This document shows, in pieces, positions 24,552-33,603 of a stretch of 59,194 nt of DNA. Below the pieces are notes generated by a model. That model saw nothing but the letters and a program-made list of their open reading frames with translations, did no database searches and had not been told where the DNA came from. Where the stretch lies: positions 1 through 59,194 of the forward strand of contig JAGCDO010000015.1 in assembly GCA_017651265.1 (NCBI GenBank), written 5' to 3'. Position numbers and translations under genes: made by a program. This DNA comes from Prevotella sp. (lineage in GTDB: Bacteria; Bacteroidota; Bacteroidia; Bacteroidales; Bacteroidaceae). The first letter of the stretch is position 1. Every line of letters starts with the position of its first letter.

Positions 24552-25826
24552 TTAATTCACCGCCTTTCTACCGTTCATAATATATATCCCCTTTACGTTT
24601 GGCTCTCCTTGCAACTTCCTTCCATCAAAGGTGAACCATTCTTTACTTTGACCATTGTCCTTTGTCCTTAGACCTTCGTCCTTAGACCTTAGGTCAAGCG
24701 TAATCTCGCTGACTCCCGTTCCTGCACCTACAAATTGTTTCAGTTCGTAGAAAGCGGCGTATGGCTTTCCTGTATCATGGTTATATAGGGCAGCATTCCA
24801 CCAACGCTGTGTCACATCCTTGTTCCCATTGTCCTCGGGCCACCACCAGAAGAGTCCGTTCACTGATGCATGTCTATTCAGGAGCGCGATGAGATCAGCC
24901 GTGAATCGTCTTTGTCCTTCTTCTGTATAGGGATAGGTGGACGAGTAGTTGAAGTCGTTGCCGATGGCCCAGGCATAGCTATAGCCCGTCTCCACAATCA
25001 TGATATCCTTACCATACTGCTTGTTTTCCAAGGTGTTCAGTGCTGTTTCCAGTGAGTTCAGATCACCATGGTAGTCGGGGTAGTAGCTCAGACCGATGAT
25101 GTCATAATCCACACCAGCCGCCTTCATACGGTCGAAGAAATCTGTCATGACCGCAGGTTTGGGTGTGCGCTCATTATGCAGGATGATCTTTGCCTGCGGG
25201 CATTCCTCACGACAAGCCTTACCTGCTTGTTTCAGCAGATTGATGAAACGGTTCCAATTGGCTTCGGGAGAGGTGGTGTAGCAGCGGTTGTTCTGGTTGT
25301 TCTTGGCCTCTGCTTCCGTTCCCCACAACATCCCGTACGAGATTTCATTCCCCGTCTGAATCATGTCGGGAGTGGCTCCTGCAGCCTTCATCTGCTGCAG
25401 ACAGTCCTTGGTGTATTCGTAAATTTTCTGGTAGAGTTCCTCGTTGGAGAGCGATTTCCACGCAGCCGGTGTCCACTGCTTGGCAGGATCTGCCCACGTG
25501 TCGCTGTAATGGAAGTCGAGCATCAGCTGCATACCCGCCTCCTTGATGCGCTTACCAAGCTTCTTCACGAAGTCCAGATCCTGGCACACCGCCTTGTCGT
25601 AGTCGTGCGACGGATCAACGAACAGTCGTACCCGCATGGCGTTCAGTCCTTCCTCGCTGAAGAAGGCGAGCACATCACTTACCGCCTGACCGTCTGCATT
25701 CCTATACACCACTCCCGCCTCCTCGTATTTCGGCAGCAGGGAAATGTCTCCTCCCACATACTTCTGCGCCTGCAACCCAAAGCCGCTGGTCAGCAGAGCA
25801 GCTAATATCATCACGGTTCTTTTCAT
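24552..25826 (-). CDS. GH53 arabinogalactan endo-beta-1,4-galactanase
   Basis: A 424-residue secreted enzyme cutting beta-1,4-galactan. The signal is MKRTVMILAALLTSGFGLQAQ. The GH53 barrel shows Glu161 in QTGNEISYG (acid/base) and Glu279 in IMIVETGYSY (nucleophile). A charged linker (about 378-396, encoded by 7-base repeats) precedes the C-terminal tail WFTFDGRKLQG...KGIYIMNGRKAVN, shared with the two amylases upstream. I start it at 25826; the longer frame translates the upstream 97-base leader repeat. It is the last gene of the glycosidase operon and is the odd member, acting on pectin galactan rather than starch. Confidence 0.9.
   Translation of the reverse strand: MKRTVMILAALLTSGFGLQAQKYVGGDISLLPKYEEAGVVYRNADGQAVSDVLAFFSEEGLNAMRVRLFVDPSHDYDKAVCQDLDFVKKLGKRIKEAGMQLMLDFHYSDTWADPAKQWTPAAWKSLSNEELYQKIYEYTKDCLQQMKAAGATPDMIQTGNEISYGMLWGTEAEAKNNQNNRCYTTSPEANWNRFINLLKQAGKACREECPQAKIILHNERTPKPAVMTDFFDRMKAAGVDYDIIGLSYYPDYHGDLNSLETALNTLENKQYGKDIMIVETGYSYAWAIGNDFNYSSTYPYTEEGQRRFTADLIALLNRHASVNGLFWWWPEDNGNKDVTQRWWNAALYNHDTGKPYAAFYELKQFVGAGTGVSEITLDLRSKDEGLRTKDNGQSKEWFTFDGRKLQGEPNVKGIYIMNGRKAVN
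24656..24700. repeat. Heptamer tract inside the GH53 linker
   Basis: GTCCTTT, GTCCTTA, GACCTTC, GTCCTTA, GACCTTA follow with a 7-base period. The tract is in frame and encodes the Lys/Asp/Arg-rich linker before the C-terminal tail. A similar tract (about 26067-26092) encodes the matching linker of the first amylase. Confidence 0.7.
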
Positions 25827-25890
25827 GTCTTTATCATTTTTAAGTGGTATCCACGGACTCCCTCCCTTTTGGGGAGGGTTGGGGTGAGGC
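25794..25890 (-). repeat. 97-base leader repeat, copy 1
   Basis: It matches 28534-28630 at 95 of 97 positions. It covers the start of the signal-peptide coding sequence, the ribosome-binding region and a spacer palindrome CCCTCCC-tttt-GGGGAGGG (25860-25878). Confidence 0.9.
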
Positions 25891-25962
25891 TTATTTAACA
25901 ATGGCCTTGAGCTACGCTCGAGCCCGTTCACGCTCGAAAGTGAAAGCAAGTTTCCACTTTAC

Positions 25963-28566
25963 TCACTTAATCACGGCCTTTCTGCCGTTGTAGATATACA
26001 CTCCCTTGGCGTTTGGATTCCCTTGCAGCTTTCTGCCATCAAGTGTGTACCAACCTTCCCTTTGACCTTCTACCTTCGACCTTTGACCGTATCCTTCCTT
26101 TTGGGGATTGATACCTGTGGCTACGCCTTCATAGTCGAACAGTGCACCTTTGAGTGTGGCACTCGAACTGCCACTCTTAGTGAAGTAGGCACGATAAGGT
26201 AGAATATCCACACCCGTTTCTATTCCAATCTCCACGAATGCGTTATTATTGTAGTCATAGTAGGTGGTCGAACTATTGCTTATGACGGTCTGATTGTTGT
26301 CAGAGCCGATGAACGAGAAGTCGCCAACTGTAACAGTCTGCGCCTCACCTTCCTCCATTCCCTTCTTGGCAAACTTGTAGAACGGTCTGCCCGTTTCATC
26401 AGCAATAAAGATATACGGCTTGAAGGCTTCCACGTGGTTAACAGAGCTGAAGAGCAAGTATCCGTTCATGTATCCGCTCATTTCGTACATCTTTCCAGTG
26501 AGCGACTCCGTTTCTTCCTCGTTGAGGCTGAACGGCAGACACACCGTGTAGCGTCCTCCTGCAGTCAGCTCGCGGTAGAGCAGCTGTGCATAACGGGCAT
26601 TCATGGTGCTCACAGTAATGGTCTCCACGGGTCCGTTGACATTGTAATAGGCTGCGTTCACAAACTCCAAGTCTTCAGTCTGTTTACCATTGTTGCCATT
26701 GTTGAAGATGATGGTAGTCGGAGTGGTTGTACCAGCAGTGGCAGTCCAACGGTAGACATCGTGGCCGTTAGCCGACTGTCCCACCTTTTCCATCGCTTCA
26801 CCAGGCCAATCGCCAGTAAAGCCGATGAATTCCTCACCGTTTTTGTAGAAAGCGTATGCATACACGTTGTCCCAATCACCAGTGTTCTCAAAGTAGGCAT
26901 AGGTTCCTTCTTGTCTTACAGCACATTCGGGCAGGTCCTGGTAGATGTAATCGATATACTGGTCAGTCACATTCTGATAGTTTCCTCCGCCAGTATAGGT
27001 AAAGAACTGGTCGCCCACAAGGTTCTCTATGTTAACCGTCTGATTACCATCTCCATTATTGCCGTTGTTCAGAATGGCATTGAGCGTAATGGCGTCGTAG
27101 GTGCGGTAGTACCAGGTCTTGTCCTTCACCGTCTTGGTTTTGAAACTGCTTACCTTGTCGCCTGGCCATGCAGTGGTCAACGGTTCGCTTCCTTTCCAAG
27201 TGTAGAGGTGGGCATTTGTCTCTTCAGGCTTGGTATCCACATAGATGGTCATACCGTCAGTAACCTCTGTCTCGATAAACTCTTCGGGTATGGTGAGATC
27301 CTTACTCATATAGAAAGCGAAGTTGGGGTTAGCCGCATCACCACTCACCACCAGCTTATAGTTGTCGTTGAGGAGCTTATCCAGATACTCATTGCCAACT
27401 ACATATCCACAGATGACAAGTACACGTCCGTTGGTTCCTTCAGTCTCAATGACACGTCCACCATTTACATCGTTCCAGTCCCATGTCTCGCTTTGATTAG
27501 TAATACCCGCAGCCTTGCGAGCCAGAATCATTTTCTTCAGCTGAGGCTTGTAGTGTTTCCAGTGGGGAAGGAAGATACAGGGCGTGCCGGGCAGACCCAA
27601 GATAAGTGCGTTGGCTGCCAATACATTATTGCTGAGGCGGTTTCCATCGCGGTAGGTGTCATGGTTATCTACAAAGGTCACCGACCAGCGACGATAATCT
27701 TCCACGCCAACGAGTCCTTTGTCGGACAACCCGTTCCAATTGCTATTGCCGAATACATTGTTGATGCTGAATTTCAGGGGGAAGTCGAAGGCAGCCGACT
27801 TACCATAACCATAGTCGTATTCAGCAGTCTTGTTAATCCACGCACTTGTATTGTCGTAGTTGTCCCAGTATTCGCCTACTGAGAACTGCGGTTTTGCCGT
27901 GGCGTTATACATTCCTGTGTACCAGCCGCTGTAGCCTTTTACCATGTCGTAGCGGAAGCCCGCATAACCTAAGTCGTTGAGCAGGAAGTCGAGATACCAA
28001 TTCACGTTCTGCTGCACATTCTCACTGGTATGATCCAAGTCGCGCGTTCCGTCGAAATTGTCACCAGTGTCTTTGGCACCTGTTGGCTCATAACCGTTGC
28101 TGGCCGCCTCGTCGTTGCTGCAGATATCATCCAACGACCAGACGAGCGTATGATCGTTCCATGTTTCCTCTGCAAAGTCGCACCAGCTTTCTACACCTGC
28201 TTTATGGTTGATTACCACATCCTCGATGATGCCCACGTTCTTGCTCTTGAACGTGTTGATCATGCTGCGCAGCTCGTCCTCGGTTCCAAAGGTACCGTTA
28301 TGGTCGAACCACCAAATGGGCATATAGCCCATGCCCTTACCTGATCCGCAGTTACCCGAGTTGGGCACCCATATCAGGTCGAATATCTGCGCCAGCTCAT
28401 CAGCCTGCTGTTCGAGCTTGGTCCACTTCGTATCCGAGAACGAATCCCAATAGAACCCCTGCAGCATCACGCCCCCATAGTTCTCAGGCCAGCAGCCCTG
28501 TTCCTGAGCCTGCAGTCCGATGCTCCAAATCAACAGAGCAGCTAATATCATCACGGTTCTTTTCAT
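25963..28566 (-). CDS. GH13 alpha-amylase with two starch-binding modules
   Basis: An 867-residue secreted enzyme. Signal peptide MKRTVMILAALLIWSIGLQAQ is nearly identical to that of GH53. The GH13 catalytic domain (about 25-420) has Asp207 (GFRYDMVKG), Glu232 (SVGEYWD) and Asp303 (FVDNHDT). Two CBM26-like starch-binding modules follow (about 445-520 with LYTWKG...TAWPGD, and 555-640 with YAFYKNG...FTGDWPGE). A long unassigned beta region and the shared tail WYTLDGRKLQG...KGVYIYNGRKAVIK complete it. It hydrolyses alpha-1,4 glucan outside the cell or at its surface. The upstream amylase ends 65 bases away on the same strand. Confidence 0.9.
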   Translation of the reverse strand: MKRTVMILAALLIWSIGLQAQEQGCWPENYGGVMLQGFYWDSFSDTKWTKLEQQADELAQIFDLIWVPNSGNCGSGKGMGYMPIWWFDHNGTFGTEDELRSMINTFKSKNVGIIEDVVINHKAGVESWCDFAEETWNDHTLVWSLDDICSNDEAASNGYEPTGAKDTGDNFDGTRDLDHTSENVQQNVNWYLDFLLNDLGYAGFRYDMVKGYSGWYTGMYNATAKPQFSVGEYWDNYDNTSAWINKTAEYDYGYGKSAAFDFPLKFSINNVFGNSNWNGLSDKGLVGVEDYRRWSVTFVDNHDTYRDGNRLSNNVLAANALILGLPGTPCIFLPHWKHYKPQLKKMILARKAAGITNQSETWDWNDVNGGRVIETEGTNGRVLVICGYVVGNEYLDKLLNDNYKLVVSGDAANPNFAFYMSKDLTIPEEFIETEVTDGMTIYVDTKPEETNAHLYTWKGSEPLTTAWPGDKVSSFKTKTVKDKTWYYRTYDAITLNAILNNGNNGDGNQTVNIENLVGDQFFTYTGGGNYQNVTDQYIDYIYQDLPECAVRQEGTYAYFENTGDWDNVYAYAFYKNGEEFIGFTGDWPGEAMEKVGQSANGHDVYRWTATAGTTTPTTIIFNNGNNGKQTEDLEFVNAAYYNVNGPVETITVSTMNARYAQLLYRELTAGGRYTVCLPFSLNEEETESLTGKMYEMSGYMNGYLLFSSVNHVEAFKPYIFIADETGRPFYKFAKKGMEEGEAQTVTVGDFSFIGSDNNQTVISNSSTTYYDYNNNAFVEIGIETGVDILPYRAYFTKSGSSSATLKGALFDYEGVATGINPQKEGYGQRSKVEGQREGWYTLDGRKLQGNPNAKGVYIYNGRKAVIK

Positions 28567-28630
28567 GTCTTTATTATTTTTAGGTGGTATCCACGGACTC
28601 CCTCCCTTTTGGGGAGGGTTGGGGTGAGGC
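28534..28630 (-). repeat. 97-base leader repeat, copy 2
   Basis: It differs from 25794-25890 at two positions only. The palindrome CCCTCCC-tttt-GGGGAGGG lies at 28600-28618. The GGGGAGGGTTGGGGTGAGG word is of a kind common in Bacteroidetes spacers. Confidence 0.9.
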
Positions 28631-28631
28631 T

Positions 28632-30701
28632 TTATTTAATCACGGCTTTTTTGCCGTTGTAGATATACACTCCTTTCTTCGTAGGCTTTCCACTCAGTCT
28701 TCGTCCATCAATCGTATACCAGGAATGATCCATTATCCGTTGTTCATTGTCTATTGATTTGATGCCTGTTGAGGTAACCACGCCCTTCAGTCCGTCCTTA
28801 TCATAGTAACCGCCATTCTGGAAGGGAAGGTCGGCGGTTTGTGGTGATCCTGCATTACTGAAGATGATCTTGGCAGGTTGGGTAGCCGATGAGTTCTTCT
28901 CCTTTTTGCCGTCCCATGACCATTTCCATACGTCGTTGCCATTGTCTGCTTTACCGATCTTCACACAGTCAACGCCAGGCCAACCACCGCGCTGTGAGAA
29001 AGTGAAGTTCTCAGAAGGCGTATCGCACCATGCCCAGCAGGCAACAGTAGATGTCCAGTTGACAGGAGCCTCGAAGAAGGCACACACCTCATTCTCGTCC
29101 ATGGTACAGCATGCTGGGATGGCGAACTGCTCAGGATAGTTTATGGTGTACGAACGTGTGATGATGCTCTTCACATTGCCGTCAACCAACAATCCTACCT
29201 TTAAGGTATAAGTACCTTCTTCAGAGAAAGAAAGCGTGGTTCCGTTGTCGGCTTTCGTGCTTGCTGCCGTTGGCTCCGAGCCATCGAGTGTATAGACCAG
29301 CTGCGCATTGTTGTTCTCGGATACAGCAATAAGACGTACGTTGAAAGCCTCCTTGTAGGTGCCCGACATCTTATCTGCCCATGCCACCTCAGCCTTCTTG
29401 GTAAGGTAGTATTTGTAATGATGACCCGAGAGAATCTCCTGCCACTGACTGTTGGGCTGATAACCATCGGTATTGCTTCCCACAACCACAATCAGTCGGT
29501 TTTCATCGTTTACCTTGATCAGGTTGGCATAGTAATCGTTTGCACCGCGCATATTGGTATATGTACTGGTATTGGTGATGCCTGCCACCTTACGAGCCTC
29601 CACCATGGCCTTGATCTCTGGCTTGTAGGCCTGCCAGTGTTTGAGGAACACACAGGGTGTTCCCGGCATGGCCAGCAGGAAGGCATTGCCTGCCAGTGTA
29701 TCCCTCCTGATGGGATCCTGTTCAGCATTCGAACGCTTCTCTGTATCGTGGTTCTCAATGAAGGTCACGGCATATTGGCGGTAGGAAGCATCAGCCATGA
29801 CACTGGTGTTCGCCAGTTTCCTCCAATCTTTGCTGTTGATGGCATCACGCACGGTATAGCGGAAGGGGAAGTCGAAGACCGCACTCTGTATCTTACCGTC
29901 GTATTTGGTGGCATCTACCCATTTCTTGCAGTTGGTGGCATTACCATCCCAGAACTCTCCCACAGAGTAGGTGGGGTTACTGGCGTTGTTGTATATTCCG
30001 AAATACTTGGCAGGGAAGCCCTTCGCCACATCGTAACGGAAACCGGCATAGCCAAATTCATCACTGAGAAGCATACCAAGGTAAGCCTTCACGTTGGTCT
30101 GTACGTTCTCGCTTGCATGGTCAAGGTCGCGCATACCATTCCAACCTTCACACTTTCCTCCATACACCTCACTGGTTCCTTCGGTATTGGAACTAAGACT
30201 ATAGCCATTGCTGTCAGCCCACTTTTTCGTTGCCCCTTCATCATCATCTGCAACGATGTCGGTTGACTTCAGCTCATAGGTCACGCCATTATAGGTTTCT
30301 TTGGGGAAGTCCACCCAGCTGCTTACATTACTACGATGGTTGATGACAATATCCGCAATGGTTCCCAATCCTTTCCCTTTGAAGGTCTTGATCATCGAAA
30401 CGAGCTGTTCCTTTGTTCCAAACGAGGAATTGTAGTTGGAAAACCAGTAAAGGGGATCATAACCCATCGACATGGAATTGGCAGCTTTGGCGCTCTGCGG
30501 AATCCATATCAAACTGAACGTGCCGGCCAACTCATCAGCCTGCCTCTCTAACAATGCCCACTGCGTGTCATCGAATGAGTCCCAGTAGAACCCCTGCAAC
30601 ATCACGCCGCCGTAGTTCTGCGGCCATCCCTGAGCCATGGCACTATTAGTGCCCAGCCAAATCGCCAATAAGGCGAGTGTGTATCTGATCTTCGTTTTCA
30701 T
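28632..30701 (-). CDS. GH13 alpha-amylase with Fn3-like and starch-binding modules
   Basis: A 689-residue secreted amylase. Signal peptide to about 24; the catalytic domain has Asp224 (GFRYDVAKG), Glu249 (SVGEFWD) and Asp319 (FIENHDT). A domain like the CHB_HEX_C/Fn3 type (LVYTLDGSEPTAAST) sits near 460-530 and a CBM26-like module near 545-640 (RGGWPGVDCVKIG). The tail WYTIDGRRLSG...KGVYIYNGKKAVIK closes it. The catalytic domain resembles the downstream amylase, so they are probably duplicates that took on different accessory modules. The upstream GH13 gene ends six bases before its start. Confidence 0.9.
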   Translation of the reverse strand: MKTKIRYTLALLAIWLGTNSAMAQGWPQNYGGVMLQGFYWDSFDDTQWALLERQADELAGTFSLIWIPQSAKAANSMSMGYDPLYWFSNYNSSFGTKEQLVSMIKTFKGKGLGTIADIVINHRSNVSSWVDFPKETYNGVTYELKSTDIVADDDEGATKKWADSNGYSLSSNTEGTSEVYGGKCEGWNGMRDLDHASENVQTNVKAYLGMLLSDEFGYAGFRYDVAKGFPAKYFGIYNNASNPTYSVGEFWDGNATNCKKWVDATKYDGKIQSAVFDFPFRYTVRDAINSKDWRKLANTSVMADASYRQYAVTFIENHDTEKRSNAEQDPIRRDTLAGNAFLLAMPGTPCVFLKHWQAYKPEIKAMVEARKVAGITNTSTYTNMRGANDYYANLIKVNDENRLIVVVGSNTDGYQPNSQWQEILSGHHYKYYLTKKAEVAWADKMSGTYKEAFNVRLIAVSENNNAQLVYTLDGSEPTAASTKADNGTTLSFSEEGTYTLKVGLLVDGNVKSIITRSYTINYPEQFAIPACCTMDENEVCAFFEAPVNWTSTVACWAWCDTPSENFTFSQRGGWPGVDCVKIGKADNGNDVWKWSWDGKKEKNSSATQPAKIIFSNAGSPQTADLPFQNGGYYDKDGLKGVVTSTGIKSIDNEQRIMDHSWYTIDGRRLSGKPTKKGVYIYNGKKAVIK

Positions 30702-30707
30702 TGCTTG

Positions 30708-32033
30708 TTATTTTATGATGATATATTCAAAAGGTTGAAGAATGATTTCCTTGTCGAGCGTGATCTTCTTTCCGTTGGTCAGACTCACGCCCTTATATCC
30801 GTTCCAATCGGCAGGAGTAGTCATTCTCTTCTCAGCGTTTCGTACGTTTACCGCTACGAGGATGCGTTCCTTGTCGGTATTACGTTCAAAGAGCAGGATG
30901 TCATCATTGGGGAAGGGAACAACATTCCCGTTGCGAATAGCCTCCTGATCGTTGATCACCTTGATAAGCGTGGCATATTCCTGATAGAGTGCAGGATTTG
31001 CGTTCCAGTCAACAGCTACATATTTGAAGAAGTTGATAGGTTCAGGATAACCCACTTCCTGCGAGCCGTAAACCAAAGGACAGCCATGTAGGAAAACAGT
31101 GGCCACATAGGCAGCCATGGATCCCCGCAGGTTGGTGAACTGTACAGGTGGTGTCACCTCCGTACTGTGGTCGTGGTTGGTGGTGAAGCGCATCTTCCGT
31201 TTGCCGTCGGGAATACTGTCATATTCTTTCTTATCTGCCTCAAAAAGCATGGATGCGGGCTTCTCCTTGCAGAACACCTGTACAAGCGAGTCTTTGAAAT
31301 CCCAACCGTAGTTCATGTCGAACCCAGCCGTGAAGTTATCGCTACGCTTTCCCTCTGCAAGCATAAGGATGTCGCGACCCTTGGCAGCAGCCCGCAACTG
31401 GTCGATGGCATCTTTCCAGAAGTCGGCCGGAACACCGTCAGCCACATCACAGCGGAAGCCGTCGATGCCTACCTCTGTAATCCAGAACTTCATCGCATCA
31501 ATCATAGCAGCCCGCATATCCTGGTTGTCGTAGTTCAAATCGGCCACGTCAAACCAGTCCCAAGGACGTGGATGGATAATCGTATCGGCTTTCTCATCAT
31601 GGGTGTACCAGTCAGGGTGTTCTTTCACCCAAGGATGATCCCATGCTGTGTGGTTGGCCACCCAGTCGAGAATGATACCCATACCATGCTCATGACAAAC
31701 TTGTGCAAGATGCTTGAAGTCGTCAATAGTGCCGAATTCAGGAGCCACGGCTTTATAATCGCTGATGCAGTAGGGAGAGTTTTTGCCTTTCTCCATACCG
31801 ATAGGGTAGATGGGCATCACCCACATGACGTTCACACCCAGGTTACGGATGGAATCAATACGGTCGGCCACTGCATTCAGTGAGTTCTCCGGAGCAAACA
31901 CCCGAGGGTTCACCTGATACATGGCCACATCGCTCACTGCCGGCATCTTGAAAGATTCCTGCTTCGAATCAGTCGAAGGCTTACACGCCATTAGGATAGC
32001 AATGATGCTAAATAGGTACAATAGTTTTTTCAT
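30708..32033 (-). CDS. GH13 glucosidase lipoprotein (SusG/neopullulanase-like)
   Basis: A lipobox (AILMAC) marks a 441-residue surface or periplasmic lipoprotein. The GH13 barrel has Asp196 (GFRCDVADG), Glu227 (LMLAEGK) and Asp288 (TTNHDHS). It is short, without the extra modules of the two secreted amylases, and has a small C-terminal beta domain (GVSLTNGKKITLDK). It probably trims maltooligosaccharides at the cell envelope. It is first in the glycosidase operon and carries the promoter and LacI-type operator (32063-32139). Confidence 0.85.
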   Translation of the reverse strand: MKKLLYLFSIIAILMACKPSTDSKQESFKMPAVSDVAMYQVNPRVFAPENSLNAVADRIDSIRNLGVNVMWVMPIYPIGMEKGKNSPYCISDYKAVAPEFGTIDDFKHLAQVCHEHGMGIILDWVANHTAWDHPWVKEHPDWYTHDEKADTIIHPRPWDWFDVADLNYDNQDMRAAMIDAMKFWITEVGIDGFRCDVADGVPADFWKDAIDQLRAAAKGRDILMLAEGKRSDNFTAGFDMNYGWDFKDSLVQVFCKEKPASMLFEADKKEYDSIPDGKRKMRFTTNHDHSTEVTPPVQFTNLRGSMAAYVATVFLHGCPLVYGSQEVGYPEPINFFKYVAVDWNANPALYQEYATLIKVINDQEAIRNGNVVPFPNDDILLFERNTDKERILVAVNVRNAEKRMTTPADWNGYKGVSLTNGKKITLDKEIILQPFEYIIIK

Positions 32034-32062
32034 GAAAGAAAAATGTTTAGGTTACTTTTGTG

Positions 32063-32139
32063 CAAAGATAAGCATTTTTTGCATGGGTTGTATGCCTTGT
32101 CACTATTTTTCTTTGTGTAAATCATGCAAACGGTTGCAT
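32063..32139 (-). promoter_or_regulatory. Amylase-operon promoter and LacI-type operator
   Basis: Minus-strand -7 box TATCTTTG (32070-32063); a non-consensus CATACA (32094-32089) lies where -33 would be; the palindrome ATGCAAACGGTTGCAT (32124-32139) is of the CAAACG/CG-centred LacI type. The susC promoter has CATACA at the same distance and a related palindrome one base further. The weak -33 and the upstream operator suggest activation, probably by the LacI-family protein at 56036; this is inference. Confidence 0.6.
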
Positions 32140-32207
32140 TTGTCTTCATTCATAAAACAAATGGCATAAGTAATGTGGTCAAAGGACTGGTGGCAAATTC
32201 TGTGACA

Positions 32208-33110
32208 TCATTTCAACAGTTCGAGTATTCTCTCTGGTGCTGTAGTCATTTTTGTGACAGCGCAGAGGCCACTACCCATATCTTTAAGACTGGCTCCCAT
32301 AAGGTACACCTTATTGTCGATAATGAGGAATCTGTCATGATTCTTGTGAGATAGCTGAACAAATTCAATTACTGGGTACTGTTCATTGTGCTTATTCAGA
32401 TCTATCTGAAACTGCTTGTAATAACGGCTGTGTATAGCTGCTGTCACCCCATCTGCACGCTTATCCAATAGCGACAAAACGCGATCATCCACAAAGTTGT
32501 CAATCAGAACTATCCTCTTCTTAGCGTTCCTTACCAAATCAGACACAAACGCCCAAGCATCCCACACGCAACCAGTGCCAAATATCTGCTCTGGCAAGAG
32601 TTTAGGCGAGCGTTCATCCATCTTGTCAAGGATCAAATCAATCTTCTCGTCTGTTTCGATCTGATGGCGCTCCAAATTTGCTATGCGCATTAATATTCCT
32701 GCATTCTGCACAATAAAACGGCGCATAGCCACAAAAGCATCAATAATGCGGATACTGGTATCAATGGCTTTCTGGCTACTCAGAACAGAAGGCAACATAG
32801 ATACACCATACTCAGTAAAAGCAAAAGGAGTAGTTGTTGAGTGTTTCAAAGTTTTGAACCGGTCGCAATTTGCGACCAGTTCTGTCATCTCTTCTCTTGT
32901 CAGTTGAAATCTGTATCTTTCAGGAAATCTTGCAACATTTCTTTTTACCTGTTCATTCAGGCGCTTTGTTTCCACGCCATATAACATGGCCAAATCTCTA
33001 TCTATCATAACCTGAACTCCTCTAACTGTAATGATGAGTTTCTCAATGTCATGTTGGCTAAGAGTAATCTCGCCTTTTTCGAGGTGGTTGCAATTTGCAT
33101 CCACTTTCAA
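32208..33110 (-). CDS. ORF6N-domain protein with a PLD-like C-terminal region
   Basis: This protein of up to 300 residues begins with an ORF6N domain (about 20-115; IITVRGVQVMIDRDLAMLYGVETKRLNEQVKRN split across the core, then FPERYRFQLT), a DNA-binding-associated domain of phage and chromosomal KilA-N-type proteins. A coiled middle follows, then a C-terminal region (about 180-300) with KRIVLIDNFVDDRVL and HDRFLIIDNKVYLMGASLKD, reminiscent of half a phospholipase-D fold, though with HxR where HxK is usual. The start is uncertain: the frame opens with TTG, with GTG two codons later; no ATG fits. Role unknown. It lies between the amylase operon and a repeat-rich gap. Confidence 0.65.
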   Translation of the reverse strand: MKVDANCNHLEKGEITLSQHDIEKLIITVRGVQVMIDRDLAMLYGVETKRLNEQVKRNVARFPERYRFQLTREEMTELVANCDRFKTLKHSTTTPFAFTEYGVSMLPSVLSSQKAIDTSIRIIDAFVAMRRFIVQNAGILMRIANLERHQIETDEKIDLILDKMDERSPKLLPEQIFGTGCVWDAWAFVSDLVRNAKKRIVLIDNFVDDRVLSLLDKRADGVTAAIHSRYYKQFQIDLNKHNEQYPVIEFVQLSHKNHDRFLIIDNKVYLMGASLKDMGSGLCAVTKMTTAPERILELLK

Positions 33111-33347
33111 GAAATTGTCCCCTCATGTGAAGAGGGGAGTAAAGAATAATTGGATCCGTTTCTGAAACCTATGGTTTCGAGGTGCAATATCATAGGTATT
33201 GGAGTCTAAAACCATAGGTATCGCAAAGCAAAACCTACAATCCTAAAATTTGAATTCACAAAACTGGCGCAACATACACGGATTTCGCTGGAAATGCCTT
33301 TATATACAAGGAAAATGGGTATTCTCAACATACACGCAACATACACA

Positions 33348-33603
33348 AACATACACTATACGGGCTTTAACATACACGCAACATACACTGCTATGTAGGA
33401 TACTTGGGCATAGAAACTATGGCACTTTCTCATAGAAACTAGGCTGATTACCACTTCAAACTAGGCCACTTTCTCATAGCAAGTAGGCTTCTTACTCGAC
33501 ATTCCCACGTTGGGAACAATTTATTCCCACGTTGGGAACAATAACTCGTTTGTAAATCTCGCGTGTATGTTGCGTGTATGTTAAAGCCCCTATAGTGTAT
33601 GTT
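33348..33603. repeat. 41-base inverted repeat, 40/41 identical
   Basis: The arms are 33348-33388 and 33563-33603. They are complementary at 40 of 41 positions and built from AACATACAC words around a CTTTAA core. The 174 bases between hold both TTCCCACGTTGGGAA palindromes and the CACTTTCTCATAG direct repeats. Confidence 0.85.

Noticed and set aside
25827-25949. N-terminal extension of GH53 reading PHPNPPQKGG
   Set aside because: This is the translation of the leader repeat palindrome; the signal peptide starts at 25826.
26434-27882. 482-codon antisense frame in the first amylase gene
   Set aside because: Same reason: the sense frame has complete catalytic and binding modules.
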